This document shows positions 17,375-25,149 of a DNA stretch of 64,000 nucleotides, one piece after another. Positions within the stretch are counted from its first letter, which is position 1, and every line of letters begins with the position of its first letter. The notes under the pieces were generated by a model. It saw only the letters and a program-made list of their open reading frames with translations. It was not told where the DNA came from and ran no database searches. The DNA lies in NCBI GenBank assembly GCA_049472395.1, contig JBLIRR010000017.1, positions 53,248 to 117,247 on the forward strand, read 5' to 3'. Both the position numbers and the translations under genes were made by a program. Source of the DNA: JBLIRR01 sp049472395 (GTDB taxonomy: Bacteria; SZUA-182; DTGQ01; JBLIRR01).

Positions 17375-18547
17375 ATGATGATGTTTAAGATTCAAAAACT
17401 AAATAGTATTTCTTCGAAGGGATTGGAGCTTTTTTCCTGTGATAAGTATGAACATGCTTCCGAAATGGCTCAACCGGACGCGATACTGGTAAGGAGTGCT
17501 CCTATGCATGATATGAAATTACCTGATTCTTTAAAAGCGATCGCACGGGCAGGGGTAGGTGTGAACAATATACCACTCAAAAAATGTACTGAAAGGGGCA
17601 TAGTTGTGTTTAATACTCCCGGTGCCAATGCCAATGCAGTTAAAGAGCTTGTGCTCATGTCTCTTTTTCTGTCATCCAGAAGAGTATATGAGGGGATCAA
17701 TTGGGTAAAAAGCTTAGCTGGCAAAGGTGATGAGGTCACAAAGCTTATTGAAAAAGGGAAAAAGGATTTTGCCGGCCCAGAGGTACGAGGAAAAACTCTC
17801 GGTGTAATAGGGCTTGGCTCTATCGGAGTCATGGTCGCCAATGATGCACTCGCCCTCGGTATGAAGGTCACGGGACGTGATCCTTATATATCCGTTGATT
17901 CAGCGTGGGGCCTTTCACGTTTGGTTTCAAAATCCGTTAGCCTCGATAATTTGATTAGTGAGTCCGACTATATCAGCTTACATCTGCCCTTAAATGATAC
18001 TACCCAGGGATTTATGAACAAAGAAAAATTTTCTCTCATGAAAAAGGGGGTAAGGATTTTAAATTTTGCACGAGGAGGACTGATCAATAATGACGACCTC
18101 ATCGAGGCTATAGAAAAAGGGATTGTTGCACGCTATATAACCGATTTTCCAAATGAGGCACTTCTCAGACTTGAGAATGTTATTCCGATTCCGCACCTTG
18201 GGGCATCAACCCCTGAATCCGAGGAAAATTGTGCAGTAATGGCTGTCACCCAGCTCAGTGATTTCCTGGAGAATGGAAACATTGCCCATTCAGTAAATTT
18301 CCCTGAGTGCTCACTTCCAAGGACAGGGAATCAACGCTTGGTAATTGCGAACAAAAATGTCCCCAACATGATTGGTCAATTTACCCATATCCTCGCGAAA
18401 AAACAAATAAATATTGCCAATATGTTAAATAAAAGCAAAGAAGACTATGCAATGAATATTATCGATATTGACGAACACATCGATGAGGACACAACAGGAG
18501 CACTCAAAAATATCAAGGATGTTATTATGGTAAGGCTCCTGGAGTAA
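17375..18547 (+). CDS. serA: D-3-phosphoglycerate dehydrogenase
   Basis: 390 residues of a D-isomer-specific 2-hydroxyacid dehydrogenase, the first step of serine synthesis from 3-phosphoglycerate. The NAD site reads GVIGLGSIG. The catalytic Arg is in NFARGGLI, the Glu in the segment after TDFPNEALL, and the His in PHLGAST. SAPMHDM and ARAGVGVNNIP are typical of SerA. The last 70 residues form an ACT domain (NVPNMIGQFTHILAKKQINI), which in many homologues gives serine feedback control. The length fits the short, single-ACT type also found in Bacteroidetes and clostridia. It has its own promoter and no partner serB or serC nearby. Confidence 0.93.
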   Translation: MMMFKIQKLNSISSKGLELFSCDKYEHASEMAQPDAILVRSAPMHDMKLPDSLKAIARAGVGVNNIPLKKCTERGIVVFNTPGANANAVKELVLMSLFLSSRRVYEGINWVKSLAGKGDEVTKLIEKGKKDFAGPEVRGKTLGVIGLGSIGVMVANDALALGMKVTGRDPYISVDSAWGLSRLVSKSVSLDNLISESDYISLHLPLNDTTQGFMNKEKFSLMKKGVRILNFARGGLINNDDLIEAIEKGIVARYITDFPNEALLRLENVIPIPHLGASTPESEENCAVMAVTQLSDFLENGNIAHSVNFPECSLPRTGNQRLVIANKNVPNMIGQFTHILAKKQINIANMLNKSKEDYAMNIIDIDEHIDEDTTGALKNIKDVIMVRLLE

Positions 18548-18638
18548 ACGCCGCATATAATTTATCCCATTTCCTTTATAGATTTTATACAGAGCGGCTC
18601 AAGGAGCCTTCATTCTTTCATTTTCAAGGTTGGCATAT

Positions 18639-18662
18639 AATCTGCAGGAATAGCTGCAGATT
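18639..18662. repeat. 9-bp inverted repeat AATCTGCAG/CTGCAGATT
   Basis: Two perfect 9-bp arms (18639-18647, 18654-18662) flank a 6-bp loop, 69 bp before the ATG of the exported protein at 18732. It contains two PstI-type CTGCAG sites. It could be an operator of that gene; there is no T run, so it is not a terminator for serA. Confidence 0.45.
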
Positions 18663-18731
18663 GAAGAAGCAACAGTATTAACGGGTATATTCCCACATAT
18701 ATAATTGAAAAATGGACAGAGGAGAAAGAAG

Positions 18732-19175
18732 ATGAAAGAGAGACGATCACATTTACTACTGGGTTCTCTAATTTTTTTACTGGCAACCTTTTTTATAGGA
18801 GCAACCTGCAATGCGCAGCTCCCTATTCCCTTTAATCCTTTTCTTTTCCCCTATTATCCCATTATAGATCAGGCGTATATACCCCCTCTTAGTGTCGCGC
18901 CAAACACAATAACTGCGTCAGTCATTCCACCTGCACCAATTGCATTTATCGCACAATCGTCGACAACTGTATTTACGCCCCCTGTAACAACCATTGCAGG
19001 TGTTATTATCGCAGATTTTATCATCAATACAGGGAATCCCCAGGTAAAATCGGTATTACTTTTAATCGCTGCTGATCCATCATTACTGGATAATCCATTT
19101 TTACTCAGCCTCCTCATTAATACAGGAAATCCTGATGTGATTGCAGCACTTGCGTGGTTAGCTTCTGTGCTCTAA
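18732..19175 (+). CDS. Small exported protein with duplicated INTGNP motif
   Basis: 147 residues from ATG 18732; GGAGAAAGAA just before it supports this start over an upstream TTG. The signal peptide ends near CNAQ (about residue 29). The mature N terminus is Pro-rich (PIPFNPFLFPYYP). The C-terminal half contains two similar blocks, FIINTGNPQVKSVLLLIA and LLINTGNPDVIAALAWLA, separated by ADPSLLDNPF, which suggests a short helical repeat. There are no Cys pairs or catalytic motifs. The family is not recognised. It sits between serA and the convergent PEP carboxykinase gene with its own leader region. An envelope or secreted role is inferred from the signal only. Confidence 0.65.
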   Translation: MKERRSHLLLGSLIFLLATFFIGATCNAQLPIPFNPFLFPYYPIIDQAYIPPLSVAPNTITASVIPPAPIAFIAQSSTTVFTPPVTTIAGVIIADFIINTGNPQVKSVLLLIAADPSLLDNPFLLSLLINTGNPDVIAALAWLASVL

Positions 19176-19208
19176 TTATTTATATATTGAATTTATTGAT
19201 TTATATAC

Positions 19209-21098
19209 TTAATCGGTATATTTACCAGGCTCAATAAGAGCGCCGAACTGTGCTTTGGCTGCCAGAATATTTGCCTTTGCATTTTCCCAGGTTTCATAAA
19301 CCTTTGACGGACAATCAGGAATATTTTCTTTAAAATATTTCATACTTCTTTCAAGTTTGGCGAGCCATGCATTACATCTGAAAGAAAATTGATATCTGTA
19401 TTCCTCTTCACTGTACTCTTCATTTAAAAGAGACGTGAAAAGAGGTGCAAGGTCTTCATACTTGGGGATAAGCCCCGTTGGGGTTTTATAGGCATCCAAC
19501 TCTTTATGGATCCGCATGTCAGCCCAGTGTAACCAGACTTTTTTTGCAAGCTTACTATTGCAGAAATTACCCCCCCGAGTTTTAAGAAAATAATTCGTTG
19601 CAAAGATGCGCGGCTCTCTCTCAACACCTTTGATAAAATCAAGATTATTCTGAATATACCGGCCGATAGGATAGCTGATAAAGTCAAGGTTAGCCATGGG
19701 CTGCGGTTTTCTCACACCTTCCATACCTATGGTTGCCGCAGTTGTTTCAGATTCAAGGGTACAAGCCTTCATAATAATGCCATCATCCCACCCCAAGGAT
19801 TCTTCTATAGGTACACATGTGTCTGAATCACGCCCACCATAGAGGACACCGCCAACAGGAACACCATTTTTATCATTCCATGCAGGATCAAGGTTTTCAA
19901 GATACTCCATCCTGATGGTATAACGAGAATTATCGTGGGAGATGGGTATCACCTTACCATTTTCATCTTTCTTCCCGAGCTGCCACCTGCCTGAATGATT
20001 CTTCCCCTCTGTGGGCGTCTCTATACCCATACCAGACCAATACGGATTGTTATCAGGCCCCGTTAAAACATTTGAAAAAATCATTTCTTCTTCACGCATA
20101 AGGGTTCGAAAAATAACCGGATCATCAGTGCCGTTGACGTCCTTAATAATGCCGAAGATGCCTCTTTCCACATTAGCAGCCCTAAACTCACCATTAATTT
20201 TTTTAAAATAGGCTATATCATCACCGATAAGTTTTTCCCCCGGAATCATGGCTGTCGCTGTTTTCCCGCAGGCTGACGGATAGGCACCCACAAAATATGT
20301 TGTCCTATTCTTTCTCTCATTCTGGCAACTCATAATAAACATATGTTCGCATAACCACCCTTCTTCCCCTGACTTTTTGATTGCCAAACGCATGGAATGT
20401 TTTTTCAAACCGAGAGAATTCCCCGCATATTGGTCATTCATAGAGTATACAATTTTATCGTAGACGTCCTGGTAGATCCGCCTTTTATCAAGGTTGATGG
20501 TGCATCCTTTTGCATCAAGGGCTCCAGCGCTATGGACAAAGCGAAAAAAATTATCCTTCTCTTCCATTTTCATAAAATGTTCGTAACCACGGCGGTAGAG
20601 GATATCTTCAGAATGGGACACGTAATAGGAATCTGTTATCTGGGCGCATGCAATGGAAAACAGGCTCATGGTCGGGCATTCACAGAATAATTTAACGATC
20701 GCTTCCTTTCCCTTCATTATTCCTCTGGCAATTTCTTTTATTTCAGCTAATCCCTCGTCATAATCGACACAATTGAGCTTCCCCATTCTTTCCCTTTCTT
20801 CTTTTGGGACGAGAAATTTTGTATTGTCTTTATCCCTGGCCTGATCATAATACCCATCATAATGGATGGTTTGCCCTTTTTTAGCTAATCGGGCCTCCTC
20901 TCCCTTCTCTAATGTTTTGTTTCGTATATATTCAGCATCTTCTTCGCTGTCATCACACATATAAACGGTATCAGGTTCACATAATTCAATATATTCACCA
21001 ACGAAATTAAATAATTTCTCATTGTCAAGTGCGTATAATTTCCTATAACTTTCGTCACTCATCTTTGATTTTAACAAATCTTCATATTTACTACTCAT
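19209..21098 (-). CDS. pckG: Phosphoenolpyruvate carboxykinase (GTP)
   Basis: 629 residues, full length for the GTP-dependent enzyme, which interconverts oxaloacetate and phosphoenolpyruvate using GTP/GDP. The kinase P-loop is GAYPSACGKTATAMI with the reactive Cys. The active-site segments VPVGGVLYGGRD, NVERGIFGIIKDVN and the nucleotide-binding RGGNFCNSKLAK are all intact. In anaerobes it may run in the carboxylating direction. With the PPi-type phosphofructokinase at 41522 it suggests flexible, energy-saving glycolysis and gluconeogenesis. The gene is monocistronic, and the region upstream carries the MITE-like repeat at 21205-21482. Confidence 0.96.
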   Translation of the reverse strand: MSSKYEDLLKSKMSDESYRKLYALDNEKLFNFVGEYIELCEPDTVYMCDDSEEDAEYIRNKTLEKGEEARLAKKGQTIHYDGYYDQARDKDNTKFLVPKEERERMGKLNCVDYDEGLAEIKEIARGIMKGKEAIVKLFCECPTMSLFSIACAQITDSYYVSHSEDILYRRGYEHFMKMEEKDNFFRFVHSAGALDAKGCTINLDKRRIYQDVYDKIVYSMNDQYAGNSLGLKKHSMRLAIKKSGEEGWLCEHMFIMSCQNERKNRTTYFVGAYPSACGKTATAMIPGEKLIGDDIAYFKKINGEFRAANVERGIFGIIKDVNGTDDPVIFRTLMREEEMIFSNVLTGPDNNPYWSGMGIETPTEGKNHSGRWQLGKKDENGKVIPISHDNSRYTIRMEYLENLDPAWNDKNGVPVGGVLYGGRDSDTCVPIEESLGWDDGIIMKACTLESETTAATIGMEGVRKPQPMANLDFISYPIGRYIQNNLDFIKGVEREPRIFATNYFLKTRGGNFCNSKLAKKVWLHWADMRIHKELDAYKTPTGLIPKYEDLAPLFTSLLNEEYSEEEYRYQFSFRCNAWLAKLERSMKYFKENIPDCPSKVYETWENAKANILAAKAQFGALIEPGKYTD

Positions 21099-21204
21099 TA
21101 TACACTCCTATCTTGTTGTATTCATTAATAACTGAGAATGAGACAATGGCATTCAGAAAAAATAGTAGAAAATATTATAGAATATTTTTAGAAAGATTTC
21201 AATA

Positions 21205-21482
21205 AATGAATTACGACATCCAGGGCAATCGCATGAAAAATTTTAAGTATTCATTCACAGGTTCAAAGTTCAAATCAACAAATATACCTGTAAAGGTACT
21301 CACGGGGATTATTATTTTTACCACAGAGGATACAGAGATCACAGAGGGGTATGAATCTCCGTGTCCTCTGTGCTCTCTGTGGTTAATTTAAAAAACCCAC
21401 ATCATATCCTTGCTGAGTATAGTTAATTGCACAGGATGAATTCTTTCATGCGATTGCCCTGTTACTCCGATGCAATGAATTA
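21205..21482. repeat. MITE-like element with 18-bp perfect terminal inverted repeats
   Basis: CAGGGCAATCGCATGAAA at 21221-21238 is repeated exactly, inverted, at 21444-21461, bounding 241 bp. Inside, 21319-21386 holds a second inverted pair built on CCACAGAG...CTCTGTGG, a sequence type widely dispersed in bacterial genomes. The 9-mer AATGAATTA flanks both sides (21205-21213 and 21474-21482), but 7 and 12 bp away from the repeat ends, so a target duplication is only possible. It has no transposase. A related end, CAGGGCAATCCCATGAAA, occurs at 42862-42879. Confidence 0.6.
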
Positions 21483-21883
21483 TGGCGCGCTCTTAAAAAT
21501 ACAAAAGATTCCGGTATTTGTTGAGTGTTGAGCGATAATAATAGAAATCCTTTGCCAGAAAAGCAATTGACCATAATTAGTATTGCCAACCTTAAAAAAC
21601 CAGATTTGACATTTAGCTTATCGGGGACTAGAATTGACTATGATGAAAAGGGTTTGTGGGGTCGATTCTGTACTTTACGGGATTGCTTCATGCACTTCTT
21701 TCAATCGAGTCATACATAGATTTATTTTCACATGCATCCCAAAGTAAATGTTTCATGAGAAGGATTTGTTGTCGAATACATAATCAAAATAGCAATAATG
21801 AGAGATTATCTTGGAAGGGATTCATATGCTTTGGATAAAAATATTCATGTAATTTTAATGAGTGTGATTGGGAATGAACTGCT
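21483..21883. other. Gene-poor stretch between the MITE-like repeat and the kinase-like gene
   Basis: About 400 bp with only short overlapping frames: a TTG-initiated one at 21525-21719 and another at 21656-21838. Neither has a ribosome binding site or recognisable protein. They may be remnants of an older gene. The leader of the 21884 gene lies at the right end; I see no clear promoter boxes. Confidence 0.4.
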
Positions 21884-23575
21884 ATGAATGAAGATATTCA
21901 GATTAAAAAATGGTTTTACAGGAATAAAAAAAACCAGAATAGTGAGATACTTGAAATATTAGGAGTAGGATACGCTCATCTAAAACTGGGGAATGATGAT
22001 GATCTTTACGTGACAAGATATGGTCTGCCATTTATTGAAAACCTCAATCCTAAAAATTTTTGGGTTGACACACAATGGTTTGATGCCAATTCTATAAGAC
22101 TGTCAGGAACGAGTTGCGTCTATAAGGTTACCACAAAAAAAGTAAGGGGAAAGCATAAAGACATTGTTATGAAATGGAACAGGATGGGCCAGGAAATTCC
22201 GGGTGAATATTATAGCGAAGAACTCATGTATGCCGAATTCAATAGCCCATTTGAAGAGTTTTCGCTGGTCATGGAATTAAGGAATGCTATACATACATCA
22301 CAAGAGAAAATAAACATTCAGACTCCTCTCGCAATATACGTGCCGGCAGAAGCCATGGAATTATGGAAAACCGGTAGAAAAGAATATAAAATGCGCTCAA
22401 AGATAGAGTCGCACAAGGAAATATCACTTGATATGCTCCGTTCATATGCGGTAATTTATGAATGGATCGAAGGCATAGATGCTGTTCAAGCATACAGGGA
22501 AGGAATATTAGATGAAAACTATATAAAACAGCTTACTCTCGATTCTGAAAATAGGATAGAAAAGAGAGGATTTATTGTGAGGGATAGCAAGCCCCATCAT
22601 ATTATTGTCATGCCTGAAAATGGGGGTTTGGCGCGCGACAGAGAAAATAATATTCTTTATGCGCTCGTTGATTTTGAATTGCTTGAGAGAACTCCTGAAC
22701 AAGAGGAATTGGTTAAAAAAGACAAGCGCGCTAATTATTTGAAAAGACAAAAAGATAGGTTCTTAATAGATATTCCGAGAAAGCTCCCGTCACATCTGAG
22801 TTATATAAATATTTTAGGCGTTGATTATGTGTACGGACATGTGGAGAGCACTAAAGGAAGATTATGGGTTGTAGGAAGAGACCCACAATTATTCGAATAT
22901 TTTCTGCCCGAGAAATGGGAACAAATTCAAAAAACTAAAATCTCCGTATATAACGAAATGTACTACACATTGACAAAAGACAATATACACCTTGCATGGA
23001 AAATATCCAAGGTGGGGCAGCAGCCTGATATGGATCCTTTTAGGGAGGAAGAGAGGAAAATACTAGAACATGGATACAATAGCCCTTTTGAAGAAGTTGC
23101 GATTGCAGTTGACTTAAGCAGGAAGGGCATCGCATCAATTTATCCCAGAGCAATATATATGACTTCGGATAAATCTGATTTTGCAGACCATCTCTTTGAC
23201 ATCAGTAGGTATGAAAGCCATAAAGATAATGTTACGCAGGATGGGATACCTATATTGAGGAAAGACCGCGATTACATAATTATCTGGGGTTACTGGAATG
23301 GGCCTGATGAAAAGCTCGCCGCTCAAGACGGGGATTTCTATGAAGGAATAGATGCATTGCATGCATACAGAAAAGGGATTATTTCACACGCACAATATTT
23401 TGATTTATTACAGACAGCAAAAGAAAAATTATCGCAAGTAGGTATTGAAGATCTTAACCTTCGAGGAAATCATCTGCTTATATCAATTGATTCAATGGGG
23501 AATTTTATTACGGATAATCAAGGTGAATTGGAAATAAGGATATGTAATTTTGAATTTCTCAAGAGAATAGAGTAA
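21884..23575 (+). CDS. Tandem protein-kinase-like protein (kinase-like half plus degenerate half)
   Basis: 563 residues of an unrecognised family with two homologous halves. First half: LSGTSCVYKV (residues 73-82) looks like a glycine loop, DIVMKW gives Lys97 in the VAIK position, NSPFEE follows, EWIEGIDAVQAYREGI is hinge-like, RDSKPHHII has Asp234 as catalytic-loop Asp, and ALVDFELL has DFE (263-265) in place of DFG. Second half: ILGVDYVY, IHLAWKISK (Lys373), NSPFEEVAIAVDL, FYEGIDALHAYRKGI, EDLNLRGNHLLI and CNFEFL, where the metal-binding Asp is replaced by Asn555. It therefore reads as an active-like kinase fold fused to a pseudokinase. The substrate is unknown. Downstream is a CBS protein gene about 100 bp away. 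Confidence 0.55.
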   Translation: MNEDIQIKKWFYRNKKNQNSEILEILGVGYAHLKLGNDDDLYVTRYGLPFIENLNPKNFWVDTQWFDANSIRLSGTSCVYKVTTKKVRGKHKDIVMKWNRMGQEIPGEYYSEELMYAEFNSPFEEFSLVMELRNAIHTSQEKINIQTPLAIYVPAEAMELWKTGRKEYKMRSKIESHKEISLDMLRSYAVIYEWIEGIDAVQAYREGILDENYIKQLTLDSENRIEKRGFIVRDSKPHHIIVMPENGGLARDRENNILYALVDFELLERTPEQEELVKKDKRANYLKRQKDRFLIDIPRKLPSHLSYINILGVDYVYGHVESTKGRLWVVGRDPQLFEYFLPEKWEQIQKTKISVYNEMYYTLTKDNIHLAWKISKVGQQPDMDPFREEERKILEHGYNSPFEEVAIAVDLSRKGIASIYPRAIYMTSDKSDFADHLFDISRYESHKDNVTQDGIPILRKDRDYIIIWGYWNGPDEKLAAQDGDFYEGIDALHAYRKGIISHAQYFDLLQTAKEKLSQVGIEDLNLRGNHLLISIDSMGNFITDNQGELEIRICNFEFLKRIE

Positions 23576-23678
23576 GTGACAAAATTTTTTGCTCATTTCT
23601 ACCGATAAAAAAAGAAATCAAAATGCCAATTACCAAGATGGGTACAGAAAGTAATAATAATAGGGTGAGGTTAAAGAA

Positions 23679-24101
23679 ATGAGCTTATTCACTGCAAAAA
23701 CGGCAATGAGCAGAAATATAATCATTATAAAAGAAGACACGCTTATATATGATGCAATGAAAATCCTTATAGATCATAATATCACCGGTATTCCTGTTGT
23801 GACGGACGATATGAAGATCGTCGGGATAGTGTCGGAAAAAGATTTGCTGCGACCATTAGATAACAATGAGAGTATTGGACGTCTCACTGTGAGCTGTGTT
23901 ATGACCCGCGATGTAATTACCTTTGATGAAGATGACGAGCTTATTGATATATGCAGATGCCTGGTTGGCAATGAATTCAGAAGGGTCCCCATCTTGTCAA
24001 ATGGAAAACTGGTCGGCATTATAACAAGAAGAGATGTAATCAAATATATTTTAGAGGGAAGAATCGCGGTTCAAACAGAAAAGATGAGCCTTGTATTTTA
24101 G
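23679..24101 (+). CDS. CBS-domain pair protein
   Basis: 140 residues made of two CBS motifs: about 8-62 (AMSRNIIIIKEDT, NITGIPVVTDDMKIVGIVSEKDLL) and 72-130 (VMTRDVITFDEDD, EFRRVPILSNGKLVGIITRRDVIKYIL). The pair forms a Bateman module that usually binds adenosine nucleotides and senses energy state. There is no attached catalytic domain, so it probably acts on a partner. Its stop abuts the next gene, a multihaem cytochrome, with the cytochrome ATG 20 nt later, so the two are likely co-transcribed. AGGTTAAAGAA is the weak ribosome binding site. Confidence 0.9.
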   Translation: MSLFTAKTAMSRNIIIIKEDTLIYDAMKILIDHNITGIPVVTDDMKIVGIVSEKDLLRPLDNNESIGRLTVSCVMTRDVITFDEDDELIDICRCLVGNEFRRVPILSNGKLVGIITRRDVIKYILEGRIAVQTEKMSLVF

Positions 24102-24121
24102 TGTGTAGGGAAACTACACAA

Positions 24122-25144
24122 ATGAAAGAAAAGATTAAACATTTTAATTATTTTCTCCTCGTCAGTATTATTCTCATTATTCTCGTCGGTTTCTCATACG
24201 GAATGGTTGAGTATAGCCGCAGGTCTTCTTTTTGTAGAGATTGCCATGAGATGGGAAGTGCACATGATACCTGGATGGCTTCAAAACACGGCCCTCTGCT
24301 CGGTGATATAGACAGTTGCTATGTATGTCATGCAGAAGAAGGCCTCATCGGGTATATCAAATCGAAATTAGAGGGAGTAACCTCACTATATTTTCATTTA
24401 ACCGGTAATTTTGATGATATAGGGGGAAGGCAGAAGCCTGTATACTGTATAAAGTCAGGCTGTCATACAATGGAAGATATAGAAAAGGATTTAACAATAA
24501 ATGTTAATCATGTATTTCACTTGGAAAACGGCAATAAGTGCGTTGATTGTCACGATAGAATTGCTCACGGATGGGACCCGAGTATACGCAACAGTCCTGA
24601 TATGAAAAAGTTCTGCTTTAAATGTCATAATAATATCATTGCCCCTAAGGATAACTGTGGGATGTGCCATATCTACCAAGAAAATATGTTAAAGGGCATA
24701 ACTGCTCAAGGCATAGAGAATCACCCTTCTATTCATGGAGATGAATTAACCTGTAAAAATTGTCATGCTATGGCCTGTAATCCTTCGTTAAATTCATGTC
24801 AGGAATGCCATGGGGAAGAGATAATAGAGTCTCTGAAAAAACGGCAATTTGAAGTCTCCGTTTCTTTGGAACAGCTCAATAACTCCCTTAGGCAATTAAA
24901 GAGAATATTTGAGAGTCCCCGCTATCAAGGAGACGAGTACAAAAAAGAAAGGGAATGCTATGAAATGGCACAGTATAATTATAATTTCATTCTGAAGGAT
25001 AAAAGCCGAGGATTTCATAATTTTATCTATTGCACAACAATTTTAGATGCAGCTATAGCCTCTATGGATGCCATAATGATTGGATTTATTAAAGATGTTC
25101 AAGGATTTCACGACAATTCTGCTCTTGAAAATCAGAATCCCTGA
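24122..25144 (+). CDS. NapC/NirT-like membrane-anchored multihaem cytochrome c
   Basis: 340 residues from ATG 24122; a GTG at 24101 overlapping the previous stop lacks a ribosome binding site. One TM anchor (about residues 9-29) is followed by a periplasmic part with seven CXXCH motifs (CRDCH, CYVCH, CVDCH, CFKCH, CGMCH, CKNCH, CQECH) and one CIKSGCH, a CX4CH variant between the second and fourth. Eight c-type haems are therefore possible. The arrangement, one N-terminal helix with CXXCHxM soon after, is that of quinol-oxidising NapC/NrfH relatives, but longer. The C-terminal third (from about residue 245) is haem-free and helical. It probably passes electrons from the quinone pool to a periplasmic acceptor. 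The terminal enzyme is not in the window. Confidence 0.9.
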   Translation: MKEKIKHFNYFLLVSIILIILVGFSYGMVEYSRRSSFCRDCHEMGSAHDTWMASKHGPLLGDIDSCYVCHAEEGLIGYIKSKLEGVTSLYFHLTGNFDDIGGRQKPVYCIKSGCHTMEDIEKDLTINVNHVFHLENGNKCVDCHDRIAHGWDPSIRNSPDMKKFCFKCHNNIIAPKDNCGMCHIYQENMLKGITAQGIENHPSIHGDELTCKNCHAMACNPSLNSCQECHGEEIIESLKKRQFEVSVSLEQLNNSLRQLKRIFESPRYQGDEYKKERECYEMAQYNYNFILKDKSRGFHNFIYCTTILDAAIASMDAIMIGFIKDVQGFHDNSALENQNP

Positions 25145-25149
25145 GCGAT

